Of a DNA stretch of 64,000 bases, positions 1-9,888 are shown piece after piece (within the stretch, counting starts at the first letter, position 1; each line of letters begins with the position of its first letter). Under the pieces are notes generated by a model that worked only from the letters and a program-made list of their open reading frames with translations, did no database searches and was not told the DNA's origin. Origin of the DNA: Planctomycetota bacterium (GTDB lineage Bacteria > Planctomycetota > Phycisphaerae > UBA1845 > PWPN01); NCBI GenBank assembly GCA_029550525.1, contig JAKPHF010000001.1:1-64000 (forward strand), in the 5' to 3' direction. The position numbers and the translations under genes were made by a program.

Positions 1-822
1 CTGCGGGTCATCCCCGGCAACGGCAATAACGTGCTTCGCGGCGACCTGAACATGGCCCAGGCAACCAACCGCCCGGCCTTCGCCGTGGCCGTCAATGAAA
101 CCGTCGGCGACGAGATCACCTTCACCGTGACGGATCAGCCGCCGGTACCGCAAGGAGTTTATGCTCGAAAGCTGTTCTACAACAATTCTGCCTGGGACGG
201 TAACAACCCCGGGATCGATGAAAACGATGACAACGCGATTGCGCCGGACAAGACCGCACTTCTTCCGGGCCAAACCGGGTCATTCGTCAATGTCACCAGC
301 TACGCGAAGGGACTCAACGGTATCATGATTGATATCGGCGGCCTCACGCGTGTACCGGTTATCGGCCAAGATATCCTGTTCCTTATGGGCAACACCAACG
401 ACCCGTTCACGTGGACTCAGCTGGGGCCGGATCCCAGCGCCATCCAGGTCCGATGGGGCGAGGGCGAACTGGGAACCGATCGAGTCGTGATGACGTGGCC
501 AGACCTACCCAGTGAGAATGCCCTGCCCAACAGCACATGGTTGCTCGTCGCGATCAGCGCGAATGGAGGAGAGCTGTACCCGGGTAATGACGATTTCTTC
601 TGCTTTGGCTTAGCAATCGGCGAGAGCAGCGGTGATCTTACCGTCAATGCGACAGACGAACTGCTGGCCAGGAATAATCCGCATACATTCCTGAATCCTG
701 CCCCCATCGATTCACCGTACGACTACAATCGCGATCGACTGGTCAGCGCAACCGATCAGCTCATCTCCCGGGACAATGCGACTACGTTCCTGGATAACCT
801 GAAACCTATCGTCTTCCCGTAA
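1..822 (+). CDS. Dockerin-like secreted protein, C-terminal part (runs off left edge)
   Basis: The reading frame is open to the first base of the window, so the N-terminus and any signal peptide lie outside. The visible 273 codons are clearly paralogous to the complete protein at 3624-5375. Both carry an FYNNS..DGN segment, an acidic N/D-rich stretch ending in AI.P.K, a G.NG..D segment and DRVV, and finish with two dockerin-like repeats: DATDE-like (NATDELLARNNPHTFLN) and DYNRDRLVSATDQ. The repeats resemble calcium-binding EF-hand-like dockerin loops. In related proteins dockerin modules bind cohesin domains on partner proteins, and a cohesin-like protein is encoded at 2997-3536. No catalytic domain is visible in this part. 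The function of the conserved 200-residue module is unknown to me. Confidence 0.8.
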   Translation: MRVIPGNGNNVLRGDLNMAQATNRPAFAVAVNETVGDEITFTVTDQPPVPQGVYARKLFYNNSAWDGNNPGIDENDDNAIAPDKTALLPGQTGSFVNVTSYAKGLNGIMIDIGGLTRVPVIGQDILFLMGNTNDPFTWTQLGPDPSAIQVRWGEGELGTDRVVMTWPDLPSENALPNSTWLLVAISANGGELYPGNDDFFCFGLAIGESSGDLTVNATDELLARNNPHTFLNPAPIDSPYDYNRDRLVSATDQLISRDNATTFLDNLKPIVFP

Positions 823-848
823 GGGACGACCATAGCAGCTTTCTGTCG

Positions 849-877
849 AAAAGGGGGGCCTCGTGCCCCCTTTTTCT
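849..877 (+). terminator. Rho-independent terminator after the dockerin-like gene
   Basis: A-rich flank, then a G6/C5 stem with a short loop (gggggg cctcgtg ccccc) and a T5 run. It lies 27 bases after the stop codon at 820-822. Confidence 0.75.
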
Positions 878-1189
878 TTGCTCACCCCACACTACAAAGA
901 TAGCACTTATCCCGATACCTCCGTGGATTCTTCCTGGTTACCCGCCGAGCTAGACCATACGCAGCGATCATGGCTCCAACAATGCCAACCATCCAACACT
1001 ACTGAGGCCGTCATTTCCCGAGAGAGATAACGACCATTACGGAGACTGCTGACAAGGTCGGAGTTGAAGTCTGCGGCCGCCCAATGGCCGAGTGATTTGT
1101 ACGAGGCGGTCCCCAGAGAAGGTCGGCCATGTCACAGATGAATCCCAACGGACTCACACGCCCGGCGGCGCGCAGTAATGCGGCTTGGC

Positions 1190-1985
1190 CACCTTGATCG
1201 GACTATCGCGATCGATCCTCGCCTGCCTGCGACGAAGGATGGGAGCGTCCGCTCTTGAAAGGCATCGTCCTGCACGTATCCGACAGTCTGCTGAACTTGG
1301 CCCTCGTGCCCGGCGTCCGCGACCTGGTACCGTTGTACCTCAGAAGGAAAGAACCCTGCGGTTGAGGCTCGGCTGATACCAGTCGGCCTTGGTGACCGCC
1401 GCCTTGAGGTTGTCGATCACGAGAGTCTTGGCACGCCGTCGAAGTGAACGAACGCGTTCTCCAGGCAGCGAATGAATTGCTCGGTGGTCTGCCGGTAGAC
1501 CGCCTCGCTGCAGGCTTTCCGGGAGTAGCTCAGCACGATCCGGAAGACGTGCGTGCGACGCCGCTTGCCGTCGGGCGTGATAACCGGAGCACCGGTGCCG
1601 AAGTCCACCTGGGCCTCGTCGCCCGGCTTACACTCCATCCGCCGATGCGGCAGCGGAGCCGCGGCCTCCAACTGCCGCACGAACCGATTGACCGACTGGT
1701 AGCTGCCCTCGAACTGCTGCTCACTGGCCAGGTCCTACCAGATCCGGACCGCCGACAGCCCCGTCTCCAGCTTGGCTTGGATGACTTCCCGGAGCGGCTC
1801 GCACAGGCTCCGCCGCCCCGCCAGGCCCGTGCCGGAGAGCATCGCCGACCCGAGGGTCGAAATGGCCGGTTTTGAACCGTCCGCCGCCCGTTCAGCCGCC
1901 AGGGCCAGCCGAATGTATCGGCCTACGGTCTCGCGGTGAACACCCGTCTCCCGGGCAACCCGCCGCCGAGACCACCCCTACCGCA
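1190..1985 (-). pseudogene. Decayed IS21-family transposase (istA) remnant
   Basis: Reading the minus strand from about 1985 gives an HTH (SRRRVARETGVHRETVGRY), then REVIQAKLETGLSAVRIW, an in-frame TAG near 1737, then FEGSYQSVNRFVRQLE. The integrase core follows with EAQVDFGTGAPV and FRIVLSYSRKACSEAVYRQ, then a frameshift near 1435 into TLVIDNLKAAVTKADW, another stop, and a degraded HEGQVQQTVGYVQDD segment. These are the diagnostic IstA motifs: the VDFG and VIDNLK catalytic regions and the HKGK..GYVQD region. At least two stops and a frameshift make it non-functional. No istB helper ATPase and no terminal inverted repeats were found. It separates two inverted paralogues. Confidence 0.85.
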
Positions 1986-2932
1986 ATAATACTGTAATGG
2001 TTGCCCGATACGCCATATCGAGTACAGTTGGTATCTCCAGCCTCCCAACGGACAAACCCGTTGGGCAGCACTGGACCCGCGATCCACGCCTGACTCAATA
2101 TGGCAGGTTAGCAAGTGACCCCAGATGGCCCGCTTTGACCGACCACTGACACAAGCGTTTCTCGCCACCTCCGTGCGGGCAAACAAGCGACGGACTACGC
2201 GTATCATCTGGTTGTATCGGGATGGACGCTTATCGTTCCAGGGGCCAACAACCGCGCAATGCATTTGGTAGGTACCGTACCTCAGCAAGATCAACGGCTC
2301 GCAAGCGCAACAAGTTCCTCCTCCTACCGCCCGCGTCCTGTGACGCCGACGCTTGACGAAATCCGGGCCGAGCGCTATTGCAAGCTCCGTCGCTGGTCCG
2401 AAGCTCGAACACTGGGTGTTCGAAGCGGGTGTGCTCGGCGCGGTTATGAGCGGTCGGTTAAACCCATCAAGTCTTCTCAGACTGCTCCTTGCATCCGTAG
2501 ATTCAGCCCTTCAATTTCCGCTCCCGGATCGGGTTACCCATTTCCGCCGCTCTCGGCGTTGCGGTGCCTCAATAGCCTCTCCGACTGCATCGGCTGATTT
2601 CTCCAGATCCATTTCGCATCGTTGCCGGATCGACAGCCCGGTTCGCCCAGGCGAATCTGGAGACCTGCCAAGGTAAGCTGTGACTCTTCCCCCCGGCCCC
2701 GCCGGATTTACTGCATGTTGTGAATCTTGGAAGCGTAAGTGCTCTGCGGGGCGTGATGACCGCAAGCGCGAGCCAAAAGTCCGTCCCGAGGCGGAATCTG
2801 AAGGAAGCCGGAGGCGAAAACCCGGACCCGACGAGCAGGAATCGGGTACAAGTCTGCCACGGCGGGATAACCCGGCGTTGGACGGGGAAGCCCGATGATC
2901 ATCCGGACGTACGTGGGAGCTTGGCGCAACGA
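1986..2932. other. Gap with no recognisable gene
   Basis: About 950 bases between the IS21 remnant and the terminator of the cohesin-like gene. Several open frames exist (the largest is 142 codons on the minus strand, 2511-2939), but their translations are arginine/serine/proline-rich and match no family I know. None has a convincing ribosome binding site. It is probably decayed sequence associated with the insertion element. Confidence 0.5.
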
Positions 2933-2969
2933 AAAGCACGAGGCCGGCTAGTAGGCGGCCTCGTGCTTT
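2933..2969 (-). terminator. Strong hairpin terminator of the cohesin-like gene
   Basis: Perfect 14-bp stem (AAAGCACGAGGCCG pairing with 2956-2969) with a 9-base loop. On the minus strand it is followed by TTTTC. It lies 27 bases beyond the stop codon of the gene at 2997-3536. Confidence 0.75.
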
Positions 2970-2996
2970 CCAAGAGTTATCCAGATCCAGAGCTCG

Positions 2997-3536
2997 TCAG
3001 GAATGACGACGGCGCAGGAATGCACCTGCCGCAAGCAACAGCAGAGCGGTCGCCGGTTCGGGCACCACGCGCACAACGCCCGCACCCTGGAACTCCGGAG
3101 GGATCGCATCGTCGGCAAAATCGGAGACAACCTCGTAATCGGGAACAAACGTCCGGACGAAGTAGTCGCCCTCAGCCGTTCCGTCTGGAACGTTCAACGT
3201 GATGGTTGCGATCACGCCGGGGAGAGCCACCGTACCGGAGTTCGTCGTGGTGCTCGCGATCAGATAAGGCGGTTCCACATGCACGTTCGGGGGAGTGTAA
3301 TTGCCAGCGAAGACACCCGTGTCGAAGGTCACGCCCACGAATACCAGCGCGGCATCCGACTCCAGGTTCAAGTCCACCCCCTGGATGTTCGCCGGTGAGC
3401 CAACTGCCGAAATGGGAATCTCGACCGTTGTGCCGGGAAGGGCCTCAGTCACTGCAGGCAGTTCAAACCCGGCGGCCATCGTCATGGCTGGCACGGCCAG
3501 CATGGCGACGATACTGACGATCAGCTTCTTCATCAT
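2997..3536 (-). CDS. Cohesin-like domain protein with PEP-CTERM sorting tail
   Basis: About 179 residues. A signal peptide (MMKKLIVSIVAMLAVPAMTMA) is followed by one beta-sandwich domain with cohesin-like spacing: PGTTVEIPISA, IQGVDLNL, LVFVGVTFD, ITLNVPDGTAEGDY. The C-terminus is a textbook PEP-CTERM signal: VPEPATALLLLAAGAFLRRR. Such tails are processed by exosortases and direct proteins to the surface or matrix; no exosortase is encoded here. The start at 3536 is chosen because GGAGG lies 6 bases ahead of the first of two adjacent ATG codons; the longer frame to 3554 has no such site. The neighbour upstream on the same strand (3624-5375) carries dockerin-like repeats, so a cohesin/dockerin interaction is plausible but unproven. 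Confidence 0.8.
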   Translation of the reverse strand: MMKKLIVSIVAMLAVPAMTMAAGFELPAVTEALPGTTVEIPISAVGSPANIQGVDLNLESDAALVFVGVTFDTGVFAGNYTPPNVHVEPPYLIASTTTNSGTVALPGVIATITLNVPDGTAEGDYFVRTFVPDYEVVSDFADDAIPPEFQGAGVVRVVPEPATALLLLAAGAFLRRRHS

Positions 3537-3582
3537 ATCGATCCTCCTTCGCATTAAAAGAACATGTCTGGCTTTCCATGAA

Positions 3583-3608
3583 CGCGCCCTCCGACACCGA
3601 AGGGCGCG
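3583..3608 (-). terminator. Intergenic hairpin between the dockerin-like and cohesin-like genes
   Basis: 8-bp stem CGCGCCCT/AGGGCGCG with a 10-base loop, just past the stop of the upstream gene. There is no T-run, so it could be a processing or attenuation hairpin instead of a full terminator. Confidence 0.4.
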
Positions 3609-3623
3609 CCTCCTTCAATTCCA

Positions 3624-5375
3624 TCAGGGCTTCGAGATAATCCTCACGCAGTTGAGGAAGGTCTTCGGATTGTTGCGGCTGAGCAACTGATCCCTTGCGT
3701 CGCAGAGACTGTCCTTATTGTAGTCCCAAGGCCAGTCCACCGGTGCCCGGTTCAGGAAGTTCCGGGGGTTAGCGCGAGCCTGGATCTCATCCTTCGCATC
3801 CACCAGGATATTCGTGCCCTGAACAGTACCGCAGTCAGCCTGGGCATTGGCCCACCAGTGGGTCTCTGCTGTCTCCAGGCCGAACCCCGTCCCGATCGTT
3901 ACCTGGAGCCACGTATCGATGATCGAACCGTCGGCGAAAGTGATCACCACGCGATCACTGCCGTCAACACCAGCGCCAGGTAGGACAGCGAAGCCGTTCG
4001 GAGCCTTGGGCACGCCTGCGCCCGTACCGGTCCGAGTGATATCCAGGAATTGGAAATCACCAACTTCCGGTGCACGGGTCGCATCCTTGACGTCATAGAT
4101 CAAACCGTTGATGCCCTTAGTATAACCGGTCCAGTTAGCGAAGGTAGCCTGCCCGTCACCGACCATGAGCGGGCTCTTGCTGGGGTCGATCGCATCGGCA
4201 TCGTCGTTGTTCGCACCCGCAATCGGGGCCGGATCGATGGCGGCCTTATTCCCGTCGTAGTACGAGTTGTTGTAGAAAATGTGGCGAGCGACGATCTGAG
4301 CCTTCTGCGCGGGCGCGGGGACGGTGAACTTCAGGCCGTCGGGATTGGCCACGAGGACCTGGTTGGCCTTGACGGCGAAGCTGCCCAACCCGCTGTAATC
4401 CGGCGTGGCGCTCTTCCAGAGGACAAGACCGTGCAGGACGTTGGTGCCCTCAGCCGAGGGGACAACCTTCAGCGTGTAGGTGCCGCCCGGCATGCCCTTG
4501 GTCGAGATCTGACCTTCAAACACTGCGTACTCGACGGCGCCGGCGGGCGGATTCAACGGATCATCCCAGCCGGGAGTCACACCGTCGAAAAACGCACCAA
4601 AGCCGAAGTCGGGATTGTCATTGTCGATGTACAGTTTGCCGACACCAGGACGATAGTTGGTGTAATCGTAGCTCTTGTAGCCGGCACCGAACCCGATCAG
4701 TCTGCCGTTGAGCGAGGGATCGTCGACCTCCACAATCTCCTTGGTGTTGCCGATATCCACGCCGCCGCGGCCGTTGGCCGTCGGATACCAACCATAGTCA
4801 AAGTTCGGCCCATCGGGAGCCGGATCGATCAGCGTGCGCCAATCGTTCGGACCAGCGGCGTCACCCTTGTTGTGGATGCCGATGGCGAAAGCGGCGTTGG
4901 CGAGAATATCCGGAGCGATCGCACCACGGATGCCGTGACTATCGCCGTCATTGATCGAGCTCCAGAAGCCCGGTCCCGTCGGCACGTTCTCGGTGCCTTG
5001 CGGGGCCAAAGGAGCGGCACCGAAGGCCACCAACTGCCCGGTGCTGTCGTCGTACAATTCGAGGTCAAACACGAGGTTCGCCGCACCCAACGCCGGGTAG
5101 CCGTGCTCAAACGACCCCGGATTGGAATGCAGGCCACCGACGCTGACGCGGACCGCCCAGGTCACGTCGTCGCCGTTGTTCTCAACGTTGAAGATCTCGG
5201 CCGACGTGTCAACCACGCCCTGGGTGAACCTCGGGTACTGGTTGTTTTCCCACAGGTCGGCGTGATTATTGCCGCCCAGCTCGAGCGTGTAGACGACTAT
5301 GCTCTCGTTCGGTTCGCCGAACGCCACGGCCGCCATCAGCATGGCTACAGCGGCCACCAACTTGAATGATCTCAT
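3624..5375 (-). CDS. Secreted protein with C-terminal dockerin-like repeats
   Basis: 583 residues. A signal peptide (MRSFKLVAAVAMLMAAVAFG) is followed by a beta-rich region of about 330 residues of unknown fold. Residues about 345-530 form a module shared with the partial protein at 1-822 (ARHIFYNNSYYDGN, TKGINGLIYDV, GSDRVVITF). Two dockerin-like repeats end the protein: LVDAKDEIQARANPRNFLN and DYNKDSLCDARDQLLSRNN. GAGGAGG lies just ahead of the ATG, supporting this start. It is probably exported and anchored through its dockerin-like end to a cohesin-type partner; the adjacent gene at 2997-3536 is a candidate. A promoter-like site at 5687-5714 would give a leader of about 300 bases. Confidence 0.8.
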   Translation of the reverse strand: MRSFKLVAAVAMLMAAVAFGEPNESIVVYTLELGGNNHADLWENNQYPRFTQGVVDTSAEIFNVENNGDDVTWAVRVSVGGLHSNPGSFEHGYPALGAANLVFDLELYDDSTGQLVAFGAAPLAPQGTENVPTGPGFWSSINDGDSHGIRGAIAPDILANAAFAIGIHNKGDAAGPNDWRTLIDPAPDGPNFDYGWYPTANGRGGVDIGNTKEIVEVDDPSLNGRLIGFGAGYKSYDYTNYRPGVGKLYIDNDNPDFGFGAFFDGVTPGWDDPLNPPAGAVEYAVFEGQISTKGMPGGTYTLKVVPSAEGTNVLHGLVLWKSATPDYSGLGSFAVKANQVLVANPDGLKFTVPAPAQKAQIVARHIFYNNSYYDGNKAAIDPAPIAGANNDDADAIDPSKSPLMVGDGQATFANWTGYTKGINGLIYDVKDATRAPEVGDFQFLDITRTGTGAGVPKAPNGFAVLPGAGVDGSDRVVITFADGSIIDTWLQVTIGTGFGLETAETHWWANAQADCGTVQGTNILVDAKDEIQARANPRNFLNRAPVDWPWDYNKDSLCDARDQLLSRNNPKTFLNCVRIISKP

Positions 5376-5995
5376 TCCAGCCTCCTCTCTTGATTTGCGA
5401 CTGTTCCGGTTCCTTTTCGGGTCGGACCGGAATAACCCGCCGGCCGCACCCGAATGAACACCACGAGATTCGCTTCTGCTTGGAAAGGTCGCTCACGATT
5501 ATCCTCGGGTTTCACATGCGTTTTCGCGGCCTTTCCGTTCGCCCCGCAAACAGTCCCCATCCTTCCACAGCCGGAATCGCCTGGGGCTTTGCGGCAGTTT
5601 TCGCACCTCCTTTGAAACCCGCTACGCGAAAATGTTCGATGAAGAGGGAATGAAGGCGCTTCATCCCTCCCGACTTGCCAATACTCATTCTACCGCGACC
5701 AAGTTGGATTGCAAGAAAAAACTTGAGTAATGAGTTGACAAAAATTCATGAAATTCCCCGCCTTGCAGTCCCCCGGACTCCAACCCCGGCCTCCGGAGGC
5801 GTAAGCTCATCACCAAAATGACCTTACAGCAACAACCCCACGGGCTCGGCTGAATCGGTTTAATCTGGGTGTTGGCCACTCCCGACAATCCCGTCCAGCC
5901 GTGTGTTCAATTATTCCCCCATCCTCGTCAAAATCCAGCTCCGTGTGGCCCCGCCTGGCGCGACCACGTCTTATAACACGTTATAATTCAAGTCT
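5376..5995. other. 620-base intergenic region
   Basis: No gene recognised. It holds the leader and promoter candidate of the gene to the left. Next to the anmK stop there is an AT-rich palindrome TTATAACACGTTATAA (5971-5986), which could be an operator or part of a weak terminator. Confidence 0.4.
5687..5714 (-). promoter_or_regulatory. Possible sigma-70-type promoter for the dockerin-like gene
   Basis: Reading the minus strand: TTGCAA (5709-5714), 16-base spacer, TAGAAT (5687-5692). It would leave an untranslated leader of about 300 bases containing a short hairpin (ggatgaagcgccttcattcc). Confidence 0.35.
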
Positions 5996-7267
5996 TTATA
6001 ATTGAGGGCAGAGGCAGCCCAACGAGACCGATCTGGTCGCACCGGTGACGGCAGGCAGATTGGAAGGCGTTCCGTCCAGCCGAGCGATGGCCAGCATCGC
6101 GAAGCTCACTGCCTCCTTCGCCTGAGCGGGAATACCCAGCTCATCGATGGTCAGGATTGGCGTGCCAGGTAATTCCGCCTGCAGCATGGAAATGAGCGTC
6201 TTGTTCCGTGATCCGCCGCCGGTCAGCACGACCTGCGCCGGCCGTCGAGGCCTGGCCGCACCTGAGGGCACGCGCGAAGCCGCCCGATCCGGCTTGCGCG
6301 TCGAGAAGTCCGATAGAAATCGCCGATACGAAGCGGCAATGGTCCTCGCGGTGAATGCTGTGGCGGTCGCGATCCAATCCTCGGGGACGGCCGATGCCGA
6401 CCTCAGCCGATCCAGTTCCGCGTTAACGAAAATCTGGCCGAACAGTTCACGGCCTGTTGTCCGCGGCGGGCGCTGACGAAAGAACGGCAGCTTCAGCCAC
6501 TCAGCTAGGACGCTCTCGAGAACCCGCCCCTTCGCCGCCAGCCGGCCATCCCGATCCATTCGCCACCGTCCGCCGCTCATCCGGGCGACAAGCCCGTCGA
6601 TGACCATGTTGCCCGGTCCGGTGTCAAACGCGATCACATCGGCCGCTCGCCCTCCCGCCGGCACCCACGTGACGTTCCCGATCCCGCCGATATTCTGCAC
6701 CGCCCACGAAGTGCTCTTGCTCTTGAACAGCACATAATCGGTCCAGGGCACCAGCGGCGCGCCCTGTCCGCCGACAGCCACGTCCGTCTGGCGAAAATCG
6801 AAGACGACCGGCAGGCCCGTCATCGCCGCCACCGTCGCCGCGTTTCCCAATTGAAGGGTGACAGTCCGGCTTCCGGCCCGTCCCGGCAAATGACACACCG
6901 TCTGCCCGGCTAGTCCGATCACCATGGGCCTGTGAGCACGAGGCAACTGCTCGATAGCCTCGCGCGCCACCCGCCCGAACGCCTCGCCGAGTTCAGCATG
7001 CAGCCGCGCAATCTCTTGTGTCGTGGTCGTCGCGGGGGCCATGGCTGCCAACAGCCGGTTGCGAAACCGCCGATCGAACGCGACTTGGTGGTGCAAGACG
7101 AAACGGACCTGCATGGCTTCGCCTCGCCCCTCCACGCGAATCACCGCGGCATCAATGCCATCACCGCTGGTGCCGGCCATAAGGCCGAGCGCATATCGGT
7201 AACGACCGGTAGTCCTTCGGCCGGTCTTACCTATTTTCCCAGAAGATCGCTCGACCTTGGCCATGCG
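5996..7267 (-). CDS. anmK: Anhydro-N-acetylmuramic acid kinase
   Basis: Converts 1,6-anhydro-N-acetylmuramic acid to MurNAc-6-phosphate during peptidoglycan recycling in the cytoplasm. The family signature [14 protein letters not shown] lies at residues about 27-40. [19 protein letters not shown] and [13 protein letters not shown] follow, then the C-terminal [10 protein letters not shown]. The start at 7267 (MAKVERS) follows an AGGGGAGA site, while the longer open frame to 7426 adds about 50 residues not typical of the family. At 423 residues it is longer than the usual 370 or so, mainly through a basic, low-complexity insertion just before VVLTGGG. It is monocistronic and divergent from cysC. 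No murQ neighbour is seen. Confidence 0.93.
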   Translation of the reverse strand, partial: RMAKVERSSGKIGKTGRRTTGRYRYALGLMAGTSGDGIDAAVIRVEGRGEAMQVRFVLHHQVAFDRRFRNRLLAAMAPATTTTQEIARLHAELGEAFGRVAREAIEQLPRAHRPMVIGLAGQTVCHLPGRAGSRTVTLQLGNAATVAAMTGLPVVFDFRQTDVAVGGQGAPLVPWTDYVLFKSKSTSWAVQNIGGIGNVTWVPAGGRAADVIAFDTGPGNMVIDGLVARMSGGRWRMDRDGRLAAKGRVLESVLAEWLKLPFFRQRPPRTTGRELFGQIFVNAELDRLRSASAVPEDWIATATAFTARTIAASYRRFLSDFSTRKPDRAASRVPSGAARPRRPAQVVLTGGGSRNKTLISMLQAELPGTPILTIDELGIPAQAKEAVSFAMLAIARLDGTPSNLPAVTGATRSVSLGCLCPQL

Positions 7268-7441
7268 TCTCCCCTGCCGGGAAAAGCTTCGTGTCACCAC
7301 GTCTGTACGATATGTTGTGCTGCCGCGGACAAGAAAAGCCGGGTTGCTTGCCGGCACGTTCATCCTACTGTTCCGCCCGCCTATGGCAACTGCATACCGC
7401 CTCAGCCACTGCTTCCGGATTGCCATTGAGGCCGATCCGCC

Positions 7442-7470
7442 TTGTGATCACATACCGGGCTTCCTATACT
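7442..7470 (+). promoter_or_regulatory. Predicted promoter of cysC
   Basis: TTGTGA (7442-7447), 17-base spacer, TATACT (7465-7470). It lies 85 bases ahead of the cysC ATG in the anmK/cysC divergent gap. Confidence 0.6.
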
Positions 7471-7554
7471 CTCCGGCTCGATGAAAGAGACCGGGGTCCG
7501 TACCGGCGACGATCAGAGCCCTTTGGGCCTCGAGCGGAACTCAAGGAGAGATTC

Positions 7555-8193
7555 ATGACGGAAGTGCGGGCTACCAACATCACGTGGCATGAAGGTCACG
7601 TCAGCCGCGAAGATCGGCAGAAACTGCTCAACCAGAAGGGCGCCACGATCTGGTTTACCGGCCTGAGCGGATCGGGCAAGAGCACGATCGCATTCACCGT
7701 GGAACACGCCCTGGTCGAGCGTGGTCACCTGGCATACGTGCTGGACGGCGACAACATCCGCCACGGTCTCAACAAGAATCTCGGCTTCTCCGCCGCCGAC
7801 CGCGAAGAGAACATCCGCCGTATCGGCGAGGTAGCCAAGCTGTTCGCGGACGCGGGCGTCCTGACATTGACCAGCTTCATCAGCCCCTACCGCAAAGACC
7901 GCGATCAGGTCCGGAAGATTCACGCCGAGGCAGGGTTGCCCTTCATCGAAATCTACGTCGAGGTCCCCATCGAGGTCTGCGAGCAGCGCGATCCCAAGGG
8001 TTTGTACAAGAAAGCCCGAGCCGCCCTGGCCGAGGGCAAGGGTATGGGCTTCACCGGTGTCGATGACCCATATGAAGCACCGACATCACCGGAGATCGTG
8101 CTGCGCAACGATCAGATCACGCCCCAGGAGGCCGCTGCCCAGGTCTTGCAGTATCTCGAATCCAAAGATCTGCTGCCCCGGCTGTCCAAGTAG
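7555..8193 (+). CDS. cysC: Adenylylsulfate (APS) kinase
   Basis: Phosphorylates adenosine 5'-phosphosulfate to PAPS. The 212-residue product has the P-loop GLSGSGKST at 36-44, the DGDN.RHGLN.NLGFS substrate segment, [15 protein letters not shown], and [10 protein letters not shown], plus the C-terminal KGLYKKA and [10 protein letters not shown] signatures. The start ATG is preceded by AAGGAGA at good spacing. No ATP sulfurylase (cysND or sat) is adjacent. PAPS here may feed sulfation or sulfate assimilation genes elsewhere. A strong hairpin terminator follows. Confidence 0.95.
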   Translation: MTEVRATNITWHEGHVSREDRQKLLNQKGATIWFTGLSGSGKSTIAFTVEHALVERGHLAYVLDGDNIRHGLNKNLGFSAADREENIRRIGEVAKLFADAGVLTLTSFISPYRKDRDQVRKIHAEAGLPFIEIYVEVPIEVCEQRDPKGLYKKARAALAEGKGMGFTGVDDPYEAPTSPEIVLRNDQITPQEAAAQVLQYLESKDLLPRLSK

Positions 8194-8278
8194 CACGTTT
8201 GAATCATCCGCATCGAACGAACGCCTGAACGGGCGGTCGCATGCGACGGAGTAGACAACGGAACAAATGGTAAGCGAG

Positions 8279-8307
8279 CGGCGGGGTTCATCCCCGCCGT
8301 TTTCTTT
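8279..8307 (+). terminator. Terminator after cysC
   Basis: CGGCGGGG-ttcat-CCCCGCCG stem followed by TTTTCTTT. The same hairpin motif (gagcggcgggg...) recurs near 44152 and 44979. Confidence 0.75.
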
Positions 8308-8579
8308 CAAAAACAAGCCTCCGCCACGCCGATCCTCGACTCGCGGGCCGGCTGTGCCGATAACTGCATAGTGACGCGGGAGCGGTCCGCGGCCGAAAAA
8401 TGCCGGCCCCTCGGCAAGCTGGACTTTCCACCCGGCATCACCTATGCTGTAGTCGTATTCAGTGGGCGAAAAGCCATTGGATCAGCGCCAGGCACCGATG
8501 GCTGACAGGTCGCAGCTAGCGACCGCCACACTCCCCGGCTCAATCCACTCGCACCACGTTCGGAAAGAGATCCTACTTG
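8308..8579. other. Upstream region of the helicase gene
   Basis: No gene or confident promoter seen. A TATGCT at about 8442 lacks a good partner box. Confidence 0.3.
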
Positions 8580-9848
8580 ATGAAATTTGAAGAGTTCCGG
8601 CTCACAGAGCCCGTCGTTCGCGCCGTTCTCGCCGAGGGCTACACCCGTCCGACGCCCATCCAAGCGAAGGCCATCCCGCACGTGATGCAAGGTCGCGACG
8701 TTCTCGGCTGTGCCCAGACCGGCACCGGAAAAACGGCCGCGTTTGCCCTGCCCATACTACACCGGCTCAGCCACGGGCGCCCGCGAACGCCACACGGACG
8801 CCCCATTCGTGCGCTGATCCTTGCCCCCACCCGCGAACTGGCCGCCCAAATCGGCGACAGCTTCCATGCATACGGACGACATACACCCCTGCGCTCCGCG
8901 GTGATCTTCGGCGGCGTCAGTCAGCATCCGCAGACCCGCGCTCTGCGCGAGGGAGTCGATATCCTCGTCGCCACACCCGGACGTCTGCTCGATCTGATGG
9001 AGCAAGGCTTCGTCGATCTGCGAGCGGTCGAGAGCCTGGTCCTCGATGAAGCCGACCGCATGCTGGACATGGGTTTCATCCGCGACATCCGCAAGATCGT
9101 CGCCCAAGTTCCCGCCCGGCGGCAGACGCTGCTGTTCTCGGCAACCATGCCGGCCGACATTCGCGCCCTGGCGGACACCATTCTGCACGAGCCCGTGTTC
9201 GTGCAGGCCGCGGCTGTTTCCAGTACCGCCGAGACCATCCAGCAAGCCGTGTACTTTGTCGAGAAGCGGCAGAAGCCGGCCATGCTGGCCCACCTTCTGC
9301 GCACCAGTGCAATCAAGCGGGCTCTGGTCTTCACGCGGACCAAGCACGGCGCCGACGTCGTCGCCCGGCACCTGTCTCGCGCCGGCATCCGAGCCGAGGC
9401 CATTCACGGCAACAAGAGCCAGAACGCCCGCGTACGAGCCATAACGCAGTTCAAATCGGACCGCCCACCGGTGCTGGTGGCCACCGACATCGCGGCCCGC
9501 GGACTGGACATTGATGAGATTTCGCACGTGATCAACTACGATCTGCCGAACGTCCCAGAGACCTACGTGCACCGCATCGGCAGGACAGGGCGAGCGGGCG
9601 CTTCGGGTCGTGCCATGTCGTTCTGCGACAGCAGCGAGCGGCCGTTCCTCCGGGATATCGAACGGCTGATTGCACGGACCATCCACGTCATCCGCCCTGA
9701 TGGCGATCTCGCGTTGCCTCCGGCACCTCGACCCGAAGCTGCAGAGAATCCACCCTGCCAAAGACAGGATTCCACGAGTCCCCGACAACCGGGCGTCGGC
9801 TATCGCTTGCGCGGCCGACCTCGATCCCGCCGCCTGGCCGTGCGTTGA
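8580..9848 (+). CDS. DEAD-box ATP-dependent RNA helicase (RhlE-like)
   Basis: 422 residues covering both RecA-like lobes and a short basic tail. Motifs in order: Q motif (PTPIQ), I (AQTGTGKT), Ia (APTRELA), Ib (TPGRLLD), II (DEAD in [13 protein letters not shown]), III (SAT), IV (ALVFTRTK), V ([11 protein letters not shown]) and VI ([10 protein letters not shown]). Such helicases unwind RNA duplexes in ribosome assembly or mRNA turnover and cold adaptation. The short tail suggests RhlE rather than CsdA or DbpA. The ATG at 8580 is preferred to the TTG just before it. It stands alone between terminators. Confidence 0.93.
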   Translation: MKFEEFRLTEPVVRAVLAEGYTRPTPIQAKAIPHVMQGRDVLGCAQTGTGKTAAFALPILHRLSHGRPRTPHGRPIRALILAPTRELAAQIGDSFHAYGRHTPLRSAVIFGGVSQHPQTRALREGVDILVATPGRLLDLMEQGFVDLRAVESLVLDEADRMLDMGFIRDIRKIVAQVPARRQTLLFSATMPADIRALADTILHEPVFVQAAAVSSTAETIQQAVYFVEKRQKPAMLAHLLRTSAIKRALVFTRTKHGADVVARHLSRAGIRAEAIHGNKSQNARVRAITQFKSDRPPVLVATDIAARGLDIDEISHVINYDLPNVPETYVHRIGRTGRAGASGRAMSFCDSSERPFLRDIERLIARTIHVIRPDGDLALPPAPRPEAAENPPCQRQDSTSPRQPGVGYRLRGRPRSRRLAVR

Positions 9849-9888
9849 GCAACCACGACGCGGCCCTTGCGGTAGACATCTCAACAAA

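Noticed and set aside
2511-2939. 142-codon minus-strand frame as a gene
   Set aside because: Composition unlike neighbouring genes, overlaps the terminator hairpin at 2933, no ribosome binding site and no recognisable domain.
4050-5369. 439-codon plus-strand frame
   Set aside because: Antisense to the dockerin-like protein, which has a signal peptide and a ribosome binding site.
5735-5740. TTGACA as a plus-strand promoter
   Set aside because: No -10 box at proper spacing and no plus-strand gene until 7555.
5971-5986. TTATAACACGTTATAA as a site-specific attachment or operator site
   Set aside because: Single copy beside the anmK stop codon with no regulator or integrase nearby; only a weak palindrome.
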